Shown piece after piece: positions 8,873-16,023 of a stretch of 32,204 nucleotides of DNA. The notes beneath the pieces were generated by a model, which was not told the origin of the DNA, made no database searches, and saw only the letters and a program-made list of their open reading frames with translations. The position numbers were made by a program, and so were the translations under genes. Source of the stretch: Marinobacter antarcticus (lineage in GTDB: Bacteria; Pseudomonadota; Gammaproteobacteria; Pseudomonadales; Oleiphilaceae). Numbering within the stretch: the stretch's first letter is position 1; each line of letters starts with the position of its first letter. The stretch is from contig NZ_DRGY01000002.1 in NCBI RefSeq assembly GCF_011049865.1, positions 1 to 32,204 of the forward strand. Direction: 5' to 3'.

Positions 8873-9924
8873 CCCCGGTCCCTGAGCGCAGGATAACAAT
8901 TGACCTGATCCAGGAAGCCAAGAGCGCTGGTGCCCGACTGTTCCGGGCCTGTGGTGAAGCCGGCATTGGCTTGCGCACCTATCGGCGCTGGTTCCGTGAA
9001 GGCTCGGTGCAGTCGGATAAGCGCCCGGAAGCGGTACGCCCCAGTCCTGCAAACAGACTCAGTGAAGAGGAGCGACAGAGGATCCTGTCGACCTGCAACT
9101 CGGCCCGTTACGAGAGTCTTCCGCCGTCTCAAATCGTACCATCGCTGATGGACGAGGGGCTGTACCTCGCCTCAGAGTCGTCGTTTTACCGGATACTGAA
9201 AGCTCACAACCAGTTGAACCATCGGGGGCAAAGCCTCGCGCCCCAGCGCTCCCGGGAAGCGACCACACACCATGCCTCCGGGCCTTGTGAGCTTTGGAGT
9301 TGGGATATTACCTACCTGGCTTCGACGGTGCGTGGGCAGTTCTACTACCTGTACATGTTTGAAGACGTTTACAGCCGGAAAATCGTGGGTTACGAGGTCT
9401 ATGAGGCTGAGAGCGGCGACTACGCCGCCGGACTGTTACAACGTTGCCTACTGCGGGAGAAGTGTCTGCACCGGTCTCTGGTGCTGCACTCGGATAACGG
9501 AGCCCCAATGAAGGCCCAGACCATGAAGGCAAAGCTCGAAGAGCTGGGCGTACTGCCTTCGTATAGCCGACCTCGGGTCAGCAATGACAATGCGTTCTCG
9601 GAATCCTTGTTCCGGACTCTGAAGTACCGCCCTGACTGGCCCTCGGCTGGCTTTAAGAGTCTGGACGACGCGCGACGCTGGGTAGACGGCTTTGTGAGCT
9701 GGTACAACACGGAACACAAGCACAGTAAGTTGAGGTTCGTAACCCCTCAGGAGCGGCACAGTGGCGAGGATGTCGCCATCCTGGCCCAACGCCAGCGGGT
9801 ACTGGAACAGGCCAAACAACGGACACCGAGCCGCTGGGGAAGCCGTCCGATCAGGAACTGTGAGCCCGTTGGACCAACAACTCTGAATCCGGAAAAAAGG
9901 GCAGCGGAGAAAGACGCGGCTTAA
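8833..9924 (+). CDS. IS3-family OrfB, DDE transposase (produced as OrfAB by frameshift)
   Basis: The reading frame begins where the slip at 8827-8833 enters it. A TTG at 8971 is the first usual internal start but cuts off a conserved-looking helix (LIQEAKSAGARLFRACGEAG), so fusion to OrfA is preferred. The integrase core is visible: first Asp in WSWDITYLAS, second Asp in LVLHSDNGAPM, Glu in NDNAFSESLFRTLKY, then the WYNTEHKHSKLRFVTPQER tail typical of IS3. All three acidic residues are present. No internal stops or frameshifts. Confidence 0.9.
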   Translation, partial: AGCALGERQRGRLTPVPERRITIDLIQEAKSAGARLFRACGEAGIGLRTYRRWFREGSVQSDKRPEAVRPSPANRLSEEERQRILSTCNSARYESLPPSQIVPSLMDEGLYLASESSFYRILKAHNQLNHRGQSLAPQRSREATTHHASGPCELWSWDITYLASTVRGQFYYLYMFEDVYSRKIVGYEVYEAESGDYAAGLLQRCLLREKCLHRSLVLHSDNGAPMKAQTMKAKLEELGVLPSYSRPRVSNDNAFSESLFRTLKYRPDWPSAGFKSLDDARRWVDGFVSWYNTEHKHSKLRFVTPQERHSGEDVAILAQRQRVLEQAKQRTPSRWGSRPIRNCEPVGPTTLNPEKRAAEKDAA

Positions 9925-9933
9925 ACAAAAAAC

Positions 9934-9944
9934 AGTGCCAACTA
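9934..9944 (-). repeat. Right inverted repeat core of the IS3-family element
   Basis: AGTGCCAACTA, the reverse complement of 8322-8332, lies ten bases after the orfB stop. It falls at the point where the porin reading frame is lost. Confidence 0.8.
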
Positions 9945-10762
9945 ACTTGAAAAACACCGTTCGTAACGGGCGGTTAGCGTGGGCAGGCCCGTTTTGGAGT
10001 CCTGGTTAAGGATATTGGATTTCGGATCTTCCACGGCGAATGCGAAGTTGCCATGTGTATAGCGCACCTGGGCAGTCCGGTTATAAAGTCCTCCATTGCC
10101 CGCAACGCCGTCCATTTCGAGAACAGAGGTGTTACCTACAAAGCTGTTGTAGTTGGACCAGGTGCGTCCCATCAACCAATTGCCGTATTGTCCATAAGCA
10201 TGACGCAGGCGGAATTGGCCACCACTGCTACCACCTCTAAAATCGCCTTCCACATTAACTATGACGCCATTGTCCATGCTGGTACGAATACCCAAGCGGG
10301 ACTGCACGGCGTCGGCGCCGAAGTAACCGGAAGCTTCAGTGCTTTCTGCATCGCCGGTATTGACCTGGCTAAAGTCGCCGGAACGAGTGCCAGTGCTTTT
10401 GCTGATGTCTTCGTTGATATCGTAAGAGGCATTCAAACGGGCGTAGCCGTAGATATCAACCTTGGCATCGTCAGTTTTTATTTCGAATGCGTTGACGGTA
10501 TTAGCCAAGCCCAAAAATAGAACGCCGGAACACAGCTTTACTGAGAAGGAAAGTTTGCTTCTTGTCATCGTTGATGCCTTTATCAATGTTGTTTTTCTAT
10601 TGCCGCAGGGCGTCGGCATATTGCGACATGATTATCCATCACCCAGATTTCGTGGGCGGCAGAAAAATATCAGTGTGAAATCATTCAGACAATTATCTAA
10701 ATTGAATCGCGGCCATGCCAGAATCTTATAGCTCGTTGCGATGGTTAGCATTTGACGCGATG

Positions 10763-11764
10763 TCAGGTCTCGGCAAGGCCGTAGTCGGAGGGTGCGCTAA
10801 TGCTGTCCAGAGCGTTCTTGTTAAACAGGGGGCGTCCCTTCCAGATACCATCTGCGACTTGAAGCGTTACCTGGCTAATGATGACTTCAGCGAGTTTCAG
10901 GGTAGCAAGAGAGGGGGGTAGATCCCGTGGCGTCACAATGGCCAGGGACCGGTGAAGCTCCGGGGCATCGATGGGAATGGCCACCACCTCTTTGCGCGCC
11001 ACCATTTCGTAAACAGAAGCGTGTGAGAGCACGGTATAGCCCAGCCCTCGTTTCACTAGATCGGTCATTAGTGGCCAAGCGTTGACCTCGATAGCCAGCT
11101 GGAGTTTTTTCTGATGTTTTACGGCCTCTTTTTCCATGAGTTCCCGCAAACCGTGCTTTTCTTCTGGCATGACCAGAGGTAAATCAAGCACCTCTTCCAG
11201 AGAAATACTCTGGCGCATAGCGATGTCTCCCGAAGGAGGACAAATCAGGTATAAACGCTCTTCGATTAATGGTGTTTGCTGCACGTGTTTGTGCTTTCCG
11301 TGATTGTATGTCACTGCTAAGTCGACTCGGTGCTGCGACACCATTTGCTGCAAGGTACCGCTCATGGCGGATTTTACTGACAGTCTGACGCGCGGATATT
11401 TGCGGCGATACTCCTCAATGATACTTCCGGAGAAGGCGTCTGCTGCGGTGGGTAGCATGCCCAAAACAATTTGACCGGTGACCTCACCGGAAATGGCAGC
11501 TACTGCTGCCTGAGTTCGTTCTATATCTTGAAAAATAGTCATAGCCTTCTCATAAAGTAGCTCTCCCGCGACGGTCAGAACCACTCCGCGGCCATGGCGC
11601 ACGAACACCTCGGCGTTCAGGGCTTCCTCCATCAGGCGTATTTGCCGGCTAAGTGCCGGCTGAGCGACGAACAGCTTTTCTGAGGCGCGACTGAAGCTGC
11701 CGACTTTAGCAATCGTCAGAAATGTATTGAGCTGGCGTAGATCGATTTTTAGTTGAAATGACAT
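10763..11764 (-). CDS. LysR family transcriptional regulator
   Basis: 333 residues from the ATG at 11764, which has AAGGA about 7 nt upstream; an upstream in-frame start at 11815 adds 17 residues with no family counterpart. Residues 5-65 are the winged helix-turn-helix (LRQLNTFLTIAKVGSFSRAS, then FVAQPALSRQIRLMEEAL, then HGRGVVLT). A two-lobed effector domain follows (about 90-300), including GQIVLGMLPTAAD and LVKRGLGYTVLSH. It is divergent from the small ORF/transporter operon at 11942, so it most likely activates that operon in response to the transported acid. The porin lies on its other side. Confidence 0.92.
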   Translation of the reverse strand: MSFQLKIDLRQLNTFLTIAKVGSFSRASEKLFVAQPALSRQIRLMEEALNAEVFVRHGRGVVLTVAGELLYEKAMTIFQDIERTQAAVAAISGEVTGQIVLGMLPTAADAFSGSIIEEYRRKYPRVRLSVKSAMSGTLQQMVSQHRVDLAVTYNHGKHKHVQQTPLIEERLYLICPPSGDIAMRQSISLEEVLDLPLVMPEEKHGLRELMEKEAVKHQKKLQLAIEVNAWPLMTDLVKRGLGYTVLSHASVYEMVARKEVVAIPIDAPELHRSLAIVTPRDLPPSLATLKLAEVIISQVTLQVADGIWKGRPLFNKNALDSISAPSDYGLAET

Positions 11765-11835
11765 AGGTCGTCCTTGGCTGGAGTTGCTATCTGCTTTGTT
11801 TGTAAGGGTTGCCATCCAGTTTAGGCGACAGTTTG

Positions 11836-11875
11836 GTATACAAAAATTAAATGGAACGTATACAAAGTATATAAT
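11836..11875. promoter_or_regulatory. Candidate LysR operator with overlapping -10 box
   Basis: GTATACAAA occurs twice, at 11836-11844 and 11858-11866, spaced 22 bp, about two helical turns, so on the same DNA face. The second copy is part of the palindrome TATAC-AAA-GTATA (11859-11871). A perfect TATAAT lies at 11870-11875 and overlaps it; a weak TTAAAT is 17 bp upstream. The site lies midway between lysR and the 11942 operon. LysR control is inference from position and symmetry. Confidence 0.5.
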
Positions 11876-11941
11876 AGTGGTATTTTTTTTGTGATGGTAT
11901 CTTGCCTGCTCAGTTACAAGGGTCGGCTATGAGGTAGCTTT

Positions 11942-12079
11942 ATGAATAGCGCCAGTCTGGCTGCGGAAAATGACGATCTGAGCAGATTGAGCGAAAAATG
12001 GGTTGCCACGGCACAGGGTTTTTTTCGCTATGTTCCGGTTGCAGAAAGCGAAGAGGGCATTTGGGTCTTGCAGCGATGA
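11942..12079 (+). CDS. Small 45-residue protein translationally coupled to the transporter
   Basis: Begins ATG AAT AGC GCC, with a GAGGT ribosome binding site about 8 nt upstream, and ends LQR-TGA. Its stop overlaps the next gene's start as ATGA (12076-12079), the classic coupling arrangement. The protein is soluble and acidic in its first half (AAENDDLSRLSEKW), then aromatic (QGFFRYVPVAESEEGIWVLQ), with no membrane segment. I do not recognise a family. Because it is the first ORF behind the LysR-type promoter and the transporter lacks its own good ribosome binding site, it is probably translated. It could be a small transporter subunit, an amphipathic regulator, or only a leader that sets transporter translation. 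Confidence 0.55.
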   Translation: MNSASLAAENDDLSRLSEKWVATAQGFFRYVPVAESEEGIWVLQR

Positions 12080-13416
12080 GAGTGACAGCACTGTGCCGTT
12101 TTCGCTCAGGTCTCGCTTACCTGGCCCTATGCTTTGGCGCAGCAACTTTCCTGCCCTTTAGCTCTTCTTTAATAGTATTGCTGGCTTGTGTGTTGATTTT
12201 TTTGGGCTGGAGCCAGCTTCGTCCAATCGCTCGTGTGATTGCGTCGCTGATTTTGGTTGTCAGCGGTCTGGCACTATTGTTGAATCCGGATGTGCTGGTC
12301 AGTGCGGTCCGGAGCATGGCCGGCATTACCGGGTTGATTTTGTCGGTGATGCTGTTGTCTGCAGTACTCAGCACATCCAAGGATTTAAGTGTTATTTCGA
12401 GGAGCCTGTTCCGCGGACGTTCTGGGCCCCGGTATCTTGGCCTAAGCCTTGGGACAGGGCTGTTAGCTATTCCGCTGAACTTCGGATCGGTAGGCCTGGT
12501 TGCCCCAATGATCGGCAAGCAAATAGAAAATGCCGGCGATGATGCGGCAACCCGCAATGCAGCACGAGCTGTTATCCGTGGATTCGGCGCTTCGCCCATA
12601 GGGTCACCATTGTCCATTGCAGTGGTTTTGACGGTGACGCTGCTGCCAGGGCTAGCCAGTTGGGAACTTTTAGTCTGGACCATACCGTTCGCGTTGTTCT
12701 ACCTGGTGGTGGGTGTATGGTTCCGCGAGCAGGAAAGCGGTGGTGTTACTCTTCTTGACGGCGCAGTTGAGGCAGCGAGCATTTATGACAGCGCGTTTTG
12801 GCCCTGGGTGCGCTTTGCCGGACTGGCCCTGTTTATCTCGCTTCAAGCTTTTGCTCTGAATACCTGGGCTGGCCTGAAGTACTCCCAGGCGGTAAGCCTG
12901 AGTTGTTTGACCGTGGTGGTGCTTTATCTTTTCGCTAAACGCCTAGCTACCGGGTCTGTGGCTCTGCCGTCTATGGCCAACGTAGCCAACGAATTAGCGA
13001 TTATGGGCGGCGCGTCGTTTTTGGGCGGCGCTCTGACGGCAACAGCGCTGAACTCTTTGGGGGGCGATTTTGCCTTGCCGGGCTGGGCTTATTCGGTTGT
13101 CGCGTTCTGTGTTCCGTGGCTGTTTTATGTTGGCGGGGCCGTGGGGATCAATCCCATTATTACAGCAACCGTTTTTGGTGGTGTGTTGGGCTCAGTCTGG
13201 CCGGAGCCGGCTTTGCCCGGGCTCGGTATTGCTATGGTGACAGGATGGGGCATTACGATCGCCGGCACACCATATTCTGCTAATGCCATGTTACTTGAAC
13301 GATTTACCGGGTATGCCGCGCGATTGGCAGCTTATGGCTGGAATCTTCAATATTCGTTTCTTTTTCTTGGCCTAAGCGGCTGCCTAAGCGCAATGGTTGT
13401 GCTGGTTTCTTCCTGA
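12076..13416 (+). CDS. Polytopic membrane transporter, ion-transporter (anion permease-like) superfamily
   Basis: 446 residues from the ATG at 12076; an upstream in-frame start at 11998 would overlap the small ORF and has no ribosome binding site. There are about 11-12 hydrophobic segments. Two pseudo-symmetric halves carry small-residue motifs in half-loops: GASPIGSPLSIAVV (about 172-185) and GWGITIAGTPYSANAM (about 391-406). Such hairpin motifs occur in the IT superfamily of carboxylate and other anion permeases. Operon position with acyl-CoA genes suggests uptake of an organic acid. I cannot name the substrate, and the family call is by pattern only. Confidence 0.65.
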   Translation: MRVTALCRFRSGLAYLALCFGAATFLPFSSSLIVLLACVLIFLGWSQLRPIARVIASLILVVSGLALLLNPDVLVSAVRSMAGITGLILSVMLLSAVLSTSKDLSVISRSLFRGRSGPRYLGLSLGTGLLAIPLNFGSVGLVAPMIGKQIENAGDDAATRNAARAVIRGFGASPIGSPLSIAVVLTVTLLPGLASWELLVWTIPFALFYLVVGVWFREQESGGVTLLDGAVEAASIYDSAFWPWVRFAGLALFISLQAFALNTWAGLKYSQAVSLSCLTVVVLYLFAKRLATGSVALPSMANVANELAIMGGASFLGGALTATALNSLGGDFALPGWAYSVVAFCVPWLFYVGGAVGINPIITATVFGGVLGSVWPEPALPGLGIAMVTGWGITIAGTPYSANAMLLERFTGYAARLAAYGWNLQYSFLFLGLSGCLSAMVVLVSS

Positions 13417-13543
13417 CCGTGACACGGCTAGTTTGAGTGATTGTCGATAGTTACGATGCGACCTTCTGGAAGCATTGATTTTCAATATACGACGGCCCCT
13501 TTATTGGCGGCTTTCGTGAACCTGCAAAACTGCGGAGGCCGTG

Positions 13544-14704
13544 ATGGCACTTGATCAAGAAACTCTGAACCAATTTGTCGACAGTGTTCGCCGCTATGTG
13601 CGCGATCGTCTTGTTCCCTTGGAAATGCAGGTTGCAGAAGACGACCTGATCCCCGAAGACGTGATTGACGAAATGAAAGAGATGGGGCTGTTTGGCTTGT
13701 CCATTCCAGAGGAGTTTGGTGGGCTGGGCCTGAATATGGCCGAAGAAGTAGCCATTATTCAGGAAATGGGCTACACCTCACCGGTTTTTCGTTCCATGTT
13801 CGGAACCAATGTTGGCATTGGTTCCCAGGGTATTGTGATCGATGGTACCCCGGAGCAGAAAGCCAAATACTTGCCGAGGCTGGCCAGTGGCGAATTGATT
13901 GGTTCGTTCGCACTCACCGAAGCTGATGCGGGTTCTGATGCAGGTTCGGTCATGACCAGCGCCAGGCGCAACGGCGATGACTATATTATTAATGGCAGTA
14001 AGCGCTACATCACTAACGCACCCCGCGCTGGCGTGTTCACCGTTATGGCCAGAACGGGCACTCGTGAAGAGGGTGGTCGGGGTGTTTCTGCCTTCCTGGT
14101 GGACGCAACTCTGCCAGGTATCTCCCTGGGTAAGCCCGACAAGAAAATGGGGCAAAAAGGAGCACATACCTGCGACGTCATTTTCGACAATGTGCGAGTG
14201 CCGTTGGGGGCTCTGATTGGCGGCAAGGAAGGGCAGGGTTTTAAAACTGCAATGAAAGTTCTGGATCGGGGGCGGCTCCATATCAGCGCTTTAAGCGTCG
14301 GTACGGCAAAGCGCCTGATCGATGAAAGTGTTAACTATGCTACCCAGCGGAAGCAGTTTGGCACTGAAATCGCCAACTTCCAGCTGGTTCAGGCAATGCT
14401 TGCTGATAGTCAGACGGAGTACTACGCCGGGAAGTGCATGGTTGAAGAAACAGCCCGTTCATACGATGCGGGAGAGTCGGTTCTCATGAATGCGGCCAGC
14501 TGCAAACTGTACTGTACGGAAATGGTGGGGCGGGTAGCTGATCGAGCGGTACAGATTCATGGTGGCGCCGGTTATATCAGCGAATACTGTGTAGAGCGTT
14601 TTTACCGAGATGTGCGCCTGTTCCGTTTGTACGAAGGCACCTCTCAGATTCAGCAGCTAGTCATTGCCAAGCAGATTATTCGTAACGCTCAAAACGCGAT
14701 TTGA
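13544..14704 (+). CDS. Acyl-CoA dehydrogenase
   Basis: 386 residues from ATG (a GTG directly before it is also in frame; CGGAGG is 5-10 nt upstream). Full family length. Visible are the FAD/substrate signature FALTEADAGSDAGSVMTSA (about 125-143), WG-like strands, RKQFGTEIANFQLVQAMLAD, and the catalytic Glu364 in LYEGTSQIQQ. It forms the 2,3-double bond of an acyl-CoA and passes electrons to ETF. Followed 14 bp later by the CoA-transferase, and in line with the hydratase/dehydrogenase, it supplies the first beta-oxidation step (DcaA-like role). Short-chain or dicarboxylyl-CoA specificity is inferred from neighbours. Confidence 0.9.
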   Translation: MALDQETLNQFVDSVRRYVRDRLVPLEMQVAEDDLIPEDVIDEMKEMGLFGLSIPEEFGGLGLNMAEEVAIIQEMGYTSPVFRSMFGTNVGIGSQGIVIDGTPEQKAKYLPRLASGELIGSFALTEADAGSDAGSVMTSARRNGDDYIINGSKRYITNAPRAGVFTVMARTGTREEGGRGVSAFLVDATLPGISLGKPDKKMGQKGAHTCDVIFDNVRVPLGALIGGKEGQGFKTAMKVLDRGRLHISALSVGTAKRLIDESVNYATQRKQFGTEIANFQLVQAMLADSQTEYYAGKCMVEETARSYDAGESVLMNAASCKLYCTEMVGRVADRAVQIHGGAGYISEYCVERFYRDVRLFRLYEGTSQIQQLVIAKQIIRNAQNAI

Positions 14705-14718
14705 TTTAGGAGTTATCT

Positions 14719-15942
14719 ATGGCGGGTCCATTGTCAGGTATTCGTGTACTTGATTTGTCTCGTGTTATGGCCGGCCCTTGGTGCACCCAGATCCTGGCGG
14801 ACCTGGGTGCAGAGGTCATCAAGATTGAACGCCCGGATGTGGGTGACGATACCCGACACTGGGGGCCTCCGTGGCTAAAGGATGCGCAGGGCAATCCTAC
14901 AAAGCAGTCGGCTTATTACCTGTCCGCCAATCGGGGGAAGCACTCGGTGACGGTAGACCTGGGCAATCCTGACGGGCAAGCCCTGATTCGGGAGCTGGTA
15001 GTCGAGTGCGATGTACTGGTTGAGAACTTCAAAACCGGCGGGCTCGACAAAAAAGGCCTGGGCTATGCGGATATGGCCAAGATAAATCCGGGCCTGGTGT
15101 ATTGCTCGGTTACCGGCTTTGGCCATACCGGCCCGATGGCGGGTGATGCCGGTTACGATTATCTGATTCAGGCCCAGGCCGGACTGATGAGCATCACCGG
15201 GGCCGCTGACGGTCAGCCCGGAGCCGGGCCGCAGAGAGTCGGAATGGCTGTGGCCGATCTGACCACCGGCATGAACGCCGTGATCGCGATTCTGTCTGCC
15301 ATCCACCATCGATCAAAGACAGGTGAGGGCCAACATATTGATATGGCGTTGCTGGACGTGCAGGTCAGCTGGCTGGCGAATCAGGCGCTGAATTACTTTT
15401 GCAGCGGCAAGGTGCCCGGGCGCACCGGGGAGTATCACCCGAATCTTGCGCCTTACCAACCGTTCCCCACCCAGGATGGTCAGGTCATCATTGCAGTAGG
15501 TAACGACGGCCAGTTTCAGCGCTTGTGTAACGCGCTTGGGTGTCCGGAACTGGCAGAAGATCCGCGTTTTTCAACCAACCCACAGCGCGTGCTGCACCGG
15601 CAAGAGATGGTAGGAAAGATCTGTGAGCGCATGCGCACCAGAACCAGCCGTGAATGGATGGATAGTCTGGTTAGTGTTCATGTTCCCTGCGGCCCCATTC
15701 AGAACATTGCGGAAGTCTTTGAAGATCCGCAGGTACAAGCCCGCAATATGAAGATTGAACTGGAGCATCCCCAATTGGGCAAGGTGCCGGGTATTGCTAA
15801 CCCGATCAAGTTTTCGAAAACCCCGCAAACTTATCGCAAAGCGCCGCCCTTGCTGGGGGAAGACACCGACTCCGTTCTGCAGCGGCTGCTTGATAAATCG
15901 CTTGAAGACATCGCTTCGCTTCGCGCCAGCGGTGTCCTATAA
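14719..15942 (+). CDS. Type III (CaiB/BaiF) CoA-transferase
   Basis: 407 residues, the family norm. N-terminal GIRVLDLSRVMAGPWCTQIL and LGAEVIKIERPDVGDDTR are the diagnostic CaiB/BaiF opening. The catalytic Asp falls at about residue 180 in MAVADLTTGMNAV. RTGEYHPNLAPYQPFPTQDG is the typical late motif. The enzyme moves CoA from a donor such as succinyl-CoA to a free carboxylate through an aspartyl-CoA anhydride. Its start is 14 bp after the acyl-CoA dehydrogenase stop, with AGGAGTT just upstream. It most simply activates the acid that the dehydrogenase then oxidises, as in glutarate or adipate activation. The exact acid cannot be read from sequence. Confidence 0.9.
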   Translation: MAGPLSGIRVLDLSRVMAGPWCTQILADLGAEVIKIERPDVGDDTRHWGPPWLKDAQGNPTKQSAYYLSANRGKHSVTVDLGNPDGQALIRELVVECDVLVENFKTGGLDKKGLGYADMAKINPGLVYCSVTGFGHTGPMAGDAGYDYLIQAQAGLMSITGAADGQPGAGPQRVGMAVADLTTGMNAVIAILSAIHHRSKTGEGQHIDMALLDVQVSWLANQALNYFCSGKVPGRTGEYHPNLAPYQPFPTQDGQVIIAVGNDGQFQRLCNALGCPELAEDPRFSTNPQRVLHRQEMVGKICERMRTRTSREWMDSLVSVHVPCGPIQNIAEVFEDPQVQARNMKIELEHPQLGKVPGIANPIKFSKTPQTYRKAPPLLGEDTDSVLQRLLDKSLEDIASLRASGVL

Positions 15943-15961
15943 CCCAGCCGGATTTCCTACA

Positions 15962-15997
15962 TAGCAAAAGCCGCAAAGTGCAACGCGGCTTTTGCTA
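15962..15997 (+). terminator. Strong hairpin between the CoA-transferase and the fused beta-oxidation gene
   Basis: A perfect 13-bp stem, TAGCAAAAGCCGC (15962-15974) and GCGGCTTTTGCTA (15985-15997), loop of 10. The TTTT is inside the stem and no T-run follows, so it may be a partial terminator or mRNA stabiliser splitting the operon. Confidence 0.6.
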
Positions 15998-16023
15998 CTG
16001 CATTTCACAGGAGAACTTCATTT

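Larger units (their letters stand above)
8322..9944 (+). mobile_element. IS3-family insertion sequence inside the porin gene
   Basis: About 1.62 kb between 11-bp perfect inverted repeats TAGTTGGCACT (8322-8332) and AGTGCCAACTA (9934-9944). Similarity extends imperfectly outward about five bases (CAGGA versus CAAGT), so the exact tips are uncertain. It contains orfA and orfB in the -1 relation with a slippery heptamer, the hallmark of IS3. It is transcribed opposite to the porin. I could not find a clean target duplication of 3-5 bp with any choice of tips. Both open frames are intact, so the element looks recent and possibly active. Confidence 0.9.
7772..10568 (-). pseudogene. dcaP: DcaP-type trimeric outer-membrane porin, interrupted by an IS3-family element
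   Basis: The 5' part (10568 down to about 9950) encodes about 203 residues: a signal peptide (MTRSKLSFSVKLCSG.., cleavage near NTVNA/FEIK), then a beta-barrel start with YGYARLNASYDIN, NVEGDFRGG and RLRHAYGQYGNWLMGRTWSN. The last two resemble DcaP porins. The 3' part (about 8310-7772) continues in the right frame (GGENKVGALSFASAALIQ) to a terminal barrel strand ending in phenylalanine (LMFAAQYNF). Together they give about 385 residues, near the family size, so the insertion broke one complete gene. DcaP porins pass dicarboxylates, matching the catabolic genes next door. The chosen ATG has AAAGG about 10 nt upstream; an earlier in-frame start at 10619 would put extra residues before the signal peptide. 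Confidence 0.8.

Noticed and set aside
8971..9924. OrfB as a stand-alone gene starting at the TTG at 8971
   Set aside because: The in-frame slippery site and an open -1 frame from 8833 explain it better, and the TTG start would cut a conserved-looking helical segment.
11998..12075. N-terminal extension of the 12076 transporter
   Set aside because: It overlaps the small coupled ORF in another frame and has no ribosome binding site; the ATGA junction is a better start.
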